Positions 7,349-12,954 of a stretch of 12,954 nt of DNA are shown piece after piece. The position numbers and the translations under genes were made by a program. The stretch's first letter is position 1, and every line of letters begins with the position of its first letter. The stretch lies in the NCBI GenBank assembly GCA_001802655.1, contig MGZO01000110.1, forward strand, positions 56,798-69,751. The letters are read 5' to 3'. A model generated the notes under the pieces. The model did no database searches and had not been told where the DNA came from. It saw nothing but the letters and a program-made list of their open reading frames with translations. The DNA comes from Hydrogenophilales bacterium RIFOXYD1_FULL_62_11. GTDB taxonomy: Bacteria > Pseudomonadota > Gammaproteobacteria > Burkholderiales > Thiobacillaceae.

Positions 7349-7379
7349 CCGATTGCCTGAGCGGCAGACAGGCTATCGG
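7349..7379 (-). other. Imperfect hairpin between the thioredoxin-like and response-regulator genes
   Basis: CCGAT-T-GCCTG (7349-7359) pairs with CAGGC-T-ATCGG (7369-7379) around a 9-nt loop, with a single T-T mismatch. It lies in the 64-bp gap between the two minus-strand genes. No T-tract follows in the direction of transcription, so it is more likely an mRNA structure or processing site than a terminator. Confidence 0.45.
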
Positions 7380-7388
7380 TGTGGGTGT

Positions 7389-7886
7389 TTACTTGCCGCG
7401 CGTGATGCGGCCCCCTTCATCGATAGCTGCTTCCAGATAGCCAAAGTAATAGTCCGGCGTCAGCATGCCGACAATCGCTTCGCCGGCATCGCCGCCCTGC
7501 GGCGTCAGTACCTTGACTGTGGGGGTCAGGAAGATTTTGTGGCTTGCCGCAAACGCGCCTTCGGTGGTGGCACTGCCGTCGAAGCCGGTGAGCGGCGTGG
7601 TGGCACCAACGGTGACTTCGCGAATGATGACGCGTTTGAGGTAGGCGGGGTCCTTGTGCATCGGCACCAGGTATTCGCGTTTGACGCGCTCGCAGTAAGA
7701 ACAGCCGGGGCTGGTGAAGACCACCAGGATGGGCACGCGGCGTTGCATGGCGAGCTTGCCGTCCGCCTTGAAGTTGCTGGCCTGAACCAGCCCGTCGGCC
7801 GCGCTCGCCGTGCCGGTCAGCGCCAGCCCGCATGCTAAAATTGCGAGCTTGAGCAGCAGCATCCAGGGTGCGATCAGTCGCCTCAT
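7389..7886 (-). CDS. Exported thioredoxin-fold protein
   Basis: Periplasmic thioredoxin-like protein of 165 residues, predicted to reduce or exchange disulfides. Residues 1-29 form a signal peptide (Arg2/Arg3, hydrophobic core, then TASA before ADG). Cys19 in ILAC is only a weak lipobox, so a lipoprotein is less likely. The redox motif is C62-S-Y-C65 in FTSPGCSYCERVKREYL, and the cis-proline motif is LTPTVKV (120-126). The start at 7886 is chosen over an ATG at 7922 because it has AAGGA 9 nt upstream and begins directly with the signal peptide; the open frame extends much further upstream only by chance, opposite hemC. It resembles the SoxW/DsbE-like thioredoxin group, but I cannot assign a pathway. 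The response regulator follows 64 bp downstream on the same strand; hemC is divergent. Confidence 0.88.
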   Translation of the reverse strand: MRRLIAPWMLLLKLAILACGLALTGTASAADGLVQASNFKADGKLAMQRRVPILVVFTSPGCSYCERVKREYLVPMHKDPAYLKRVIIREVTVGATTPLTGFDGSATTEGAFAASHKIFLTPTVKVLTPQGGDAGEAIVGMLTPDYYFGYLEAAIDEGGRITRGK

Positions 7887-7976
7887 TGCCGTCGTTCCTT
7901 TGCTTGATGATGGAGTCGCCATGAGTGTGAGTGTCGCGCCATCATTTGCCAAATCAAACAGTCTATTCCTACCGCC
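7887..7976. promoter_or_regulatory. Divergent intergenic region between the thioredoxin-like gene and hemC
   Basis: These 90 bp separate two divergent starts and should contain at least the hemC promoter and probably the minus-strand promoter. I find no convincing -35/-10 pair at 16-18-nt spacing on either strand, and no Shine-Dalgarno site before the hemC ATG. The placement is inferred from gene orientation. Confidence 0.4.
7896..7900 (-). promoter_or_regulatory. Ribosome binding site of the thioredoxin-like gene
   Basis: AAGGA on the minus strand, 9 nt before the ATG at 7886. It decides the start against the much longer open frame. Confidence 0.65.
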
Positions 7977-8900
7977 ATGCAAACCCTGACTATCGCTTCC
8001 CGTGAAAGTGCCCTCGCCATGTGGCAGGCCGAGCATATCCGCGACCGCCTGCGCGCGCTGCACCCCGCTTGCGCCGTGAGCATTCTGGGGATGACCACGC
8101 GCGGCGACCAGATCCTCGATGTTACGTTGTCCAAAATCGGTGGCAAGGGGCTGTTTGTCAAGGAGCTCGAAGTGGCGCTGGAAGCAGGGCAGGCCGATCT
8201 GGCGGTGCATTCGATGAAGGATGTGCCGATGGAACTGCCGCCCGGTTTCGAGCTGGCGGTGATCGGCGAGCGCGAAGACCCGCGCGATGCGTTCGTTTCC
8301 AATCAGTACGAACGCCTGTCCGATCTGCCGCCCGGCGGTGTGGTCGGCACCTCCAGCCTGCGCCGCGAAGCGCAGTTGCGTGCGCGTTATCCGCATCTGA
8401 CGGTGAAGCCGCTGCGCGGTAACGTCGGCACCCGCCTGAAAAAACTCGATGAAGGCCAGTTCGATGCGATCCTGCTTGCCGCCGCCGGGCTCAAGCGGCT
8501 GGGTCTGGGCGCGCGCATCAAGAGCCTGCTCTCCGTCGAAGACAGCATTCCTGCCGCTGGGCAAGGTGCGCTCGGCATCGAAGTCCGCAGCGACAAACCC
8601 GGGGTGGCGGCGATGCTGGTCGCGCTCAACCATCCCGAAACCGCCGCCTGCGTGCGCGCCGAACGTCAGGTCAGCCGCGTGCTGGGCGGCAGTTGCCAGG
8701 TGCCGCTGGGCGCCCACGCTACCCTGCAGGGCGACACGCTGCACATCACTGGTTTTGTGGCGAACCCGGACGGCAGCCAGTACATCCACGACGTGGCAGA
8801 AGGCAGCATGGACAATCCGGAAGCGGTTGGCCAATTGCTGGCCGACAAGCTGCTGGCACACGGCGCGCGCGCCATTCTCGACGCCTTGCCGGCGGCATGA
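7977..8900 (+). CDS. hemC: Porphobilinogen deaminase (hydroxymethylbilane synthase)
   Basis: Cytosolic enzyme that joins four porphobilinogen molecules into hydroxymethylbilane on the path to uroporphyrinogen III. The 307 residues match the family length. Key features are the start MQTLTIASRESALAMWQ, TRGDQ (41-45), KGLFVKELE (57-65), the catalytic HSMKDVP with Asp82, GTSSLRR (124-130), RGNVGTRL (147-154), IPAAGQGALGIE (191-202) and the dipyrromethane-cofactor cysteine Cys240 in GGSCQVPLGA. The stop codon overlaps the hemD start by 4 bp (ATGA), so hemC and hemD are translationally coupled. It is first in a four-gene operon. Confidence 0.98.
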   Translation: MQTLTIASRESALAMWQAEHIRDRLRALHPACAVSILGMTTRGDQILDVTLSKIGGKGLFVKELEVALEAGQADLAVHSMKDVPMELPPGFELAVIGEREDPRDAFVSNQYERLSDLPPGGVVGTSSLRREAQLRARYPHLTVKPLRGNVGTRLKKLDEGQFDAILLAAAGLKRLGLGARIKSLLSVEDSIPAAGQGALGIEVRSDKPGVAAMLVALNHPETAACVRAERQVSRVLGGSCQVPLGAHATLQGDTLHITGFVANPDGSQYIHDVAEGSMDNPEAVGQLLADKLLAHGARAILDALPAA

Positions 8901-9658
8901 TGCAAGGCCTGCTGCATCGCAGCGTGCTGGTGACGCGGCCGCTGCAGCAAGCCACCGCGCTGGCGCAGGCCATCCGGAGGGCAGGTGGCTCGGCCTTCGT
9001 TTTTCCGGCGCTTGAAATCGAGGCGGTGCCAATCGCCACATTAAGCGAACCATTGCTGCGGCTGGCCGCAGCCGACTGCGTCATCTTCATCAGCCCTAAT
9101 GCAGCGCAGTTTGGCATGGCAGCCATTGGTGTATTGCCGCCGTTGGCGCAATGCTTTGCGGTTGGGCCCGGCACCGCGCGCGCGCTGGCTGAACACGCGG
9201 TCGCCGACGTGATCACGCCAGACGGCCAGGACAGCGAGGCTTTGCTCGCCTTGCCACAATTGCACGACGTGGCAGGCAAGCGCGTGGTGATCGTGCGCGG
9301 CGTGGGTGGGCGCAGTTTGCTGGCCGACACGCTGCGCGAACGCGGGGCGACGGTGGACTATCTTGAATGCTACCGGCGCGTGCGGCCCAATGCCGATGCC
9401 ACTGCCCTGCTGGCAAGCTGGCAGGCGGGCGGCATCGATGCGGTCACCGTCACCAGCGCGGAAACGCTGCACAATCTGGCGACGCTGCTGGGCGATGCGG
9501 GCAGGCCGCTGTTGTTGCATACCCCGCTCTTCGTGCCGCATGAGAAAATCGCCGCAGCGGCGCGTCAATTTGGCATTGCACAAGCCATCGCCACGGCGGG
9601 CGGCGACGCCGGCCTGGTTGACGGCTTGATTAACTGGTTCAGGAAACCCCATGACTAA
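8897..9658 (+). CDS. hemD: Uroporphyrinogen-III synthase
   Basis: Cytosolic enzyme that cyclises hydroxymethylbilane with inversion of ring D to give uroporphyrinogen III, the branch point to haem, sirohaem and cobalamin. The 253-residue frame shows the weakly conserved two-lobe family features: VLVTRP (10-15), FISPNAAQ (64-71), AVGPGTARAL (88-97), VIVRGVGGRSLLADTLRERG (131-150), LECYRR (156-161) and VTVTSAETLHNL (183-194). The start is ATG at 8897, overlapping the hemC stop; the next codon (8900) is also ATG. The open frame extends upstream inside hemC, but that part is a shadow. The end overlaps hemX by 8 bp. Confidence 0.95.
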   Translation: MMQGLLHRSVLVTRPLQQATALAQAIRRAGGSAFVFPALEIEAVPIATLSEPLLRLAAADCVIFISPNAAQFGMAAIGVLPPLAQCFAVGPGTARALAEHAVADVITPDGQDSEALLALPQLHDVAGKRVVIVRGVGGRSLLADTLRERGATVDYLECYRRVRPNADATALLASWQAGGIDAVTVTSAETLHNLATLLGDAGRPLLLHTPLFVPHEKIAAAARQFGIAQAIATAGGDAGLVDGLINWFRKPHD

Positions 9659-10661
9659 TCCCCCCGAAACGTCTTCCGTTGCACACGCGCCCTCCCGGTT
9701 TCAGGCGATTCCCCTGGTTGCCCTGCTGATTGCGACGCTGGCACTGGCCGCAGCCGCCTGGTCGTGGTCCGACGGCCGCGAGCGCATCCGCGATCTTAAA
9801 ACCGAGTTGGGACGCCGCTTGGCCGACTCCGGCAAGGACGTCAGCGAAACCCGCCTGCTGGCGCGCAATGCCGATGATGCGATGCGCCAGGTGAGTGAAA
9901 AAGTCGCGCGCATCGACGCGCAGATGGTGACCTCGCAGCAGCAGCAGCAGGCACTCGAATCGCTGTACAAGGATCTGGCGCAGGGACGTGACCAGTGGAC
10001 GCTGGCCGAAATCGAGCAGGTGCTGCTGACCGCTGCGCAGCAACTGCAGCTGGCCGGCAACGTGAAGGCTGCGATCATTGCGCTGGAAGGTGCGGACACC
10101 CGTCTGCAGCGCCTCGACAAGCCGCAGTTCACCGCGCTGCGTCGCGCGATTGCCGCCGATCTGGCGACACTGCGCGCAGTGCCCTCGCTCGACGAAGTGG
10201 GGGCGAGCGCACGCATCGAAGCGCTGGTGGCGCGCATTGCCGGCTGGCCGCTGGCAAGCGCGCAGGCGTCTGAAGCGGTGGCTGCGCCACGTACCCAAAA
10301 AACCGGCATGAGCCTCGGTCAGGAAGTGTGGACGGAGTTGACGCGCATCGTGCAGATTCGCCGCGTCGACCGCAACGAAGCGGTGTTGCTGCCGCCCGAT
10401 CAGGCGTATTTCCTGCGCGAAAACCTGCGATTGCGCCTGCTGTCGGCGCGGCTGGCCTTGCTGTCGCAGGATCAGGCCGCGTTCGGCACCGACCTGCTCG
10501 CAGCGGCGGACATGCTGACACGCTATTTCAATACGCGTGACGAGGGCGTCACGGCTGCGCTGAAGGAAATCAAGCGCCTGTCGCAGCTGCAGATTGCCAT
10601 CAAGCTGCCGGGTATTGATGCCAGCCTCGCTGCGCTGGAAGCTTACAAGGGAGAGCTTTAA
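9651..10661 (+). CDS. hemX: HemX-family membrane protein (uroporphyrin-III C-methyltransferase-like annotation)
   Basis: Single-pass inner-membrane protein of 336 residues that accompanies hemCD in Beta- and Gammaproteobacteria; its biochemical role is not settled. A transmembrane segment at about 19-37 is followed by a likely coiled coil (about 42-115) and a helical domain with DQAYFLRENLRLRLLSARLA. Despite frequent annotation, I see no methyltransferase motif. The start at 9651 lies inside the end of hemD and has AGGA at 9641-9644. A short CAG run encodes five glutamines near residue 98. The stop overlaps the hemY start by one base (TAATG). Confidence 0.92.
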   Translation: MTNPPETSSVAHAPSRFQAIPLVALLIATLALAAAAWSWSDGRERIRDLKTELGRRLADSGKDVSETRLLARNADDAMRQVSEKVARIDAQMVTSQQQQQALESLYKDLAQGRDQWTLAEIEQVLLTAAQQLQLAGNVKAAIIALEGADTRLQRLDKPQFTALRRAIAADLATLRAVPSLDEVGASARIEALVARIAGWPLASAQASEAVAAPRTQKTGMSLGQEVWTELTRIVQIRRVDRNEAVLLPPDQAYFLRENLRLRLLSARLALLSQDQAAFGTDLLAAADMLTRYFNTRDEGVTAALKEIKRLSQLQIAIKLPGIDASLAALEAYKGEL

Positions 10662-11833
10662 TGCGCTGGCTGATTTCGCTGCTCATCATCGTGGTGCTGG
10701 CGGTCGGGCTAGCGATGGCCGGACGTTACGACCCCGGCTATGTGGTGCTGGTCTATCCGCCCTGGCGCATGGAAATTTCCTTCATCAGCTTTGTGCTGAT
10801 GCTGGTCGGACTGGTGGTGGGTGGCATTGTGCTGCTGCGCCTGACCCTGCTGACGCTCAACCTGCCGCGTATCGTGCGCGAAAAACGCGAACAGATGGCG
10901 GCGAAAAAGCGCGATGAAAACTTTGCCGGGGGGCTCAAGGCCTACACCGAATATCGCTATCAGGATGCCGAGCAGGCGCTCGGCCAATGGCAGGGCGATG
11001 ACACGCGCACCGGGATCGCGCGCGTGCTGGCGGCGCGCGCCGCACAGGACATGCGCGCAGTGGCGCAACGCGAGCGCCATGTCCGCGAGGCCGCCGAATG
11101 CGGCGCAGAGCTGGCCGCCCAGCTGTTTGAAGCCGAAACCCTGCTCGACCTGAAAGATGCGACCGGCGCGCTGGTTGCGATCCAGTCCGCCAAGGCCATC
11201 GCGCCGCAACACACCGCCCTGTTGCGGCTTGAGCTCAAGGCGCGCCAGCTGACCGGGCAGTGGGACGAGGTCGACAAGCTGCTCGATGCGCTGACGCGTA
11301 GCAACGCCATGGAGCCCGGCACGGTGACACAGCTGCGGCGCATGGCCTATGCTGAAAACCTCAAACGCCGCGCCGACGACGACCGCGCCCTGCTGGAATA
11401 CTGGAAGAAAGTGCCTGCCGATTTCAAGGTCGATGCCTTTGTTGCTCGCGCTGCTGCGCGCGCCTTTATCCAGCGTGGTGGCGCCGATACTGCGCTGGAC
11501 GTCATCGAAGCGGCGCTCAATCGCGACTGGCACGAAGATCTGGTGAGCCTGTACGGGGATGTGCGCGGCAGCAGTCCGACCCGGCAGATCGAACAGGCCG
11601 AGAAATGGTTGCATGCCCAGCCGCGCGATGCCCGTCTGTTGTTGACCCTGGCGCATCTGTGCAGCGAGCAGGAACTGTGGGGCAAGGCGCAAAGCTATCT
11701 GGAAGCCAGCCTTGCGGTTGCACCCAGTACCGAAGGTCATATCCGCATGGCCGAGCTGAGAACCCAGAGTGGCCAGACAGGCGAAGCCTGCCAGCATTAT
11801 CAGAAAGCCCTGGCGCTGTGCCGCGAAGCGTAG
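10661..11833 (+). CDS. hemY: HemY-family membrane protein with TPR-like repeats
   Basis: Inner-membrane protein of 390 residues found downstream of hemX. It is the proteobacterial HemY, unrelated to the protoporphyrinogen oxidase of Bacillus that carries the same name. Two transmembrane helices (about 3-20 and 40-62) enclose the short periplasmic motif YDPGYVVLVYPPWRMEIS; a cytoplasmic alpha-helical TPR-like region follows, from AYTEYRYQDAEQAL (94-107) to the C-terminal repeats around LAHLCSEQELWGKAQSYLEA. AAGGGAG (10647-10653) lies 7 nt before the ATG. It ends the hem operon; I find no clear terminator in the 98 bp after it. Confidence 0.93.
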   Translation: MRWLISLLIIVVLAVGLAMAGRYDPGYVVLVYPPWRMEISFISFVLMLVGLVVGGIVLLRLTLLTLNLPRIVREKREQMAAKKRDENFAGGLKAYTEYRYQDAEQALGQWQGDDTRTGIARVLAARAAQDMRAVAQRERHVREAAECGAELAAQLFEAETLLDLKDATGALVAIQSAKAIAPQHTALLRLELKARQLTGQWDEVDKLLDALTRSNAMEPGTVTQLRRMAYAENLKRRADDDRALLEYWKKVPADFKVDAFVARAAARAFIQRGGADTALDVIEAALNRDWHEDLVSLYGDVRGSSPTRQIEQAEKWLHAQPRDARLLLTLAHLCSEQELWGKAQSYLEASLAVAPSTEGHIRMAELRTQSGQTGEACQHYQKALALCREA

Positions 11834-11920
11834 GCTGTTCGCGCGAGTTGCCTGCCCGACCGGCCATTTGTGCCGACAGGTTACCAAGCGTGTATTGTTT
11901 TGCCTTGTCCATGTTTTGAA

Positions 11921-11925
11921 AAGGA
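11921..11925 (+). promoter_or_regulatory. Ribosome binding site of the DUF302-like gene
   Basis: AAGGA, 6 nt before the ATG at 11932. It supports this start, which also opens the signal peptide. Confidence 0.65.
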
Positions 11926-11931
11926 TATTCC

Positions 11932-12450
11932 ATGCGCCCAAATCTTTTTGCCGCCCTGAGTCTTGTTCTTTCCAGCGCATGCTTTGCGCCAGCCAGCTTC
12001 GCTGCGCCAGTCAAGGCCGAGCCCTTGCAGCAACAGGTGGGGGTCTACAAGGTTGCGATTGAACCTGGCGTCAGCATGGACGATGCGGCGGAGTCGATGC
12101 GCCTGCGCGCCAATGCGCTCAATCTCAAGCTGGTGGCCGAGCTGCCGCTGTCCAAGCAGGTGGAAGCCAATACCGGCAAGCCGCAGCGCACCACCACGGT
12201 TTTCGAGTTTTGCGATGCGGTAACGGCCAAGGATCTGATCGATCAGAGCCTCAATTTTGCGATTTATGTGCCGTGCCGCATTGCCCTCGTGGAAGACGCC
12301 AAAGGACAGGGCTGGCTGATCATGATCGACATCAACGTCGAGGAATTTGCCCGGGCCAACAACCTGTCACCTGACCTCAAGGCGAGGATCCAGAAAGTGC
12401 GGGATGGCCTGGACGAGATCATCCAGGCAGGTTCCAAAGGCGAATTGTAG
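11932..12450 (+). CDS. Secreted DUF302-like protein
   Basis: 172-residue protein with a signal peptide (about 1-24: hydrophobic core LFAALSLVLSSACFA, then ASFA before APVKA). The mature part resembles the DUF302 fold: an N-terminal segment with a regular helix (DDAAESMRLRANALNLKLVAE), then FEFCDAVTAKDLIDQS and FAIYVPCRIALVED, then a strand GWLIMIDIN and a C-terminal helix. The family has no agreed function. Two cysteines (Cys94 and Cys115) in the two conserved strand regions could form a disulfide or bind a ligand. It lies 98 bp after hemY, so it may have its own promoter. It is closed by the terminator at 12480-12514. The family assignment is from pattern recall, not a search. Confidence 0.8.
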   Translation: MRPNLFAALSLVLSSACFAPASFAAPVKAEPLQQQVGVYKVAIEPGVSMDDAAESMRLRANALNLKLVAELPLSKQVEANTGKPQRTTTVFEFCDAVTAKDLIDQSLNFAIYVPCRIALVEDAKGQGWLIMIDINVEEFARANNLSPDLKARIQKVRDGLDEIIQAGSKGEL

Positions 12451-12479
12451 GTAGCGTTTGATGCAGCCCTGACCGGCCG

Positions 12480-12514
12480 CGTAAAAAAGCCCGCTGAGTG
12501 CGGGCTTTTTTACG
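12480..12514. terminator. Bidirectional intrinsic terminator between convergent genes
   Basis: A perfect 15-bp stem (CGTAAAAAAGCCCGC at 12480-12494 and GCGGGCTTTTTTACG at 12500-12514) with loop TGAGT. The six A and six T bases provide a T-tract on both strands, so it can end the DUF302-like transcript on the plus strand and the reductase transcript on the minus strand, whose stop lies 5 bp away. Confidence 0.93.
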
Positions 12515-12519
12515 GCGCT

Positions 12520-12954
12520 TTAGTGCGCGGTCTCGGTCTCGGCGTCTGCCGCGTACACAAACGAGTCGGCGAAGAATTCATCCTCATCCAGCCCGCGTGT
12601 GCCGACAAAGGCCTCGCGTGCCGAATCGACCATGATCGGCGCGCCACAGGCGTAAACCTGATAGCCGGATAAATCGTCGAAGTCGGCCAGCACCGCATCG
12701 TGAACATAGCCGGTGCGCCCCTGCCAGTGGTCTTCCGGCTGCGGGTCGGACAAGACCGGGATAAAGCTGAAGTTGGGGCGCTCGGCCAGCCATTGTTGCG
12801 GCAGTTCGGCCATGTACAAGTCCTTGAGCGAACGCACACCCCAGTACAGCACCAGTTCACGGTCGGTGTGCTCGGCAAAGGCGTGCTCGAGCATGCCCTT
12901 GATCGGCGCGAAGCCAGTGCCGCCGGCGATGAAGATCATCGGCTTGTCGGAATC
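12520..12954 (-). CDS. Ferredoxin/flavin-type NAD(P)H reductase, C-terminal part (CDP-6-deoxy-delta-3,4-glucoseen reductase-like)
   Basis: C-terminal 144 residues of a ferredoxin-NADP+ reductase-fold protein; the gene starts beyond the right edge. The frame is open to the edge, so the ATG at 12939 is internal. Within the fragment the pyrophosphate-binding GGTGFAPIKG (11-20), LYWGVRSLKDLY (36-47), RTGYVHDAVL (80-89) and YACGAPIMV (101-109) mark the NAD(P)-binding domain. The missing part should carry the FAD domain and, in the glucoseen-reductase-like group, an N-terminal 2Fe-2S ferredoxin domain. Such proteins pass electrons from NAD(P)H to an oxygenase or other acceptor. In betaproteobacteria the CDP-glucoseen name is mostly a homology label, so the substrate is unknown. 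Confidence 0.88.
   Translation of the reverse strand, partial: DSDKPMIFIAGGTGFAPIKGMLEHAFAEHTDRELVLYWGVRSLKDLYMAELPQQWLAERPNFSFIPVLSDPQPEDHWQGRTGYVHDAVLADFDDLSGYQVYACGAPIMVDSAREAFVGTRGLDEDEFFADSFVYAADAETETAH

Noticed and set aside
7389..9053. 554-residue minus-strand frame ending in the thioredoxin-like protein, which could look like a fusion
   Set aside because: The upstream two thirds are antisense to hemC and hemD. A good ribosome site and signal peptide place the real start at 7886.
8693..9658. 321-residue reading of hemD with extended N-terminus
   Set aside because: The extension lies inside hemC in another frame. The ATGA overlap at 8897 gives a normal-length HemD.
9937..9951. CAG microsatellite in hemX as a phase-variable tract
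   Set aside because: Only five CAG units, in frame and within a coiled coil; too short and trinucleotide, so slippage would not switch the gene off.
11834..11931. Terminator or promoter between hemY and the DUF302-like gene
   Set aside because: Only weak short complementarity without a T-tract and no spaced -35/-10 pair; not strong enough to call.

Overview
The window reads as a chromosomal segment of a GC-rich betaproteobacterium. The gene order hemC-hemD-hemX-hemY, the Mpl-type murein-recycling ligase, the 'HDLRQPLHAL' H-box of the hybrid kinase and the overall protein style fit Burkholderiales/Nitrosomonadales-like organisms. I cannot fix the genus from sequence alone. A counted line of hemC (8161-8220) is 63 % G+C. 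The only clearly different stretch is the gene at 2268-2870, where two counted lines are 42 %.

Layout. 1-1835 (minus) is the N-terminal part of a large UvrD/RecB/AddA-type DNA helicase that runs off the left edge; its frame stays open to the edge. 1927-3226 is a 1.3-kb cassette: two 260-bp inverted repeats, about 96 % identical, flank one low-GC gene for an orphan membrane/coiled-coil protein (minus). 3263-7886 (minus) is a same-strand run in transcription order: an exported thioredoxin-like protein, a NarL/FixJ-type response regulator, a hybrid sensor histidine kinase and mpl. 7977-11833 (plus) is the tightly overlapping tetrapyrrole cluster hemC-hemD-hemX-hemY. 11932-12450 (plus) is a secreted DUF302-like protein. 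A strong bidirectional terminator (12480-12514) separates it from the C-terminal part of a ferredoxin/flavin-type NAD(P)H reductase (minus), cut by the right edge.

How the genes work together. HemC and HemD convert porphobilinogen to uroporphyrinogen III, and HemX and HemY are the membrane proteins that usually accompany them. The response regulator and the hybrid kinase lie 7 bp apart and should form one signalling pair with two receiver domains. Whether the thioredoxin-like protein and mpl share their transcript is inferred from strand and spacing only.

The most unusual part is the cassette at 1927-3226. Each arm contains a perfect 12-bp-stem hairpin and a long imperfect palindrome. Differences between the palindrome's arms are G-U compatible mainly on the strand reading outward from the cassette, which suggests an outward-transcribed structured RNA. 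No transposase, integrase or target-site duplication is visible, so mobility is unproven.
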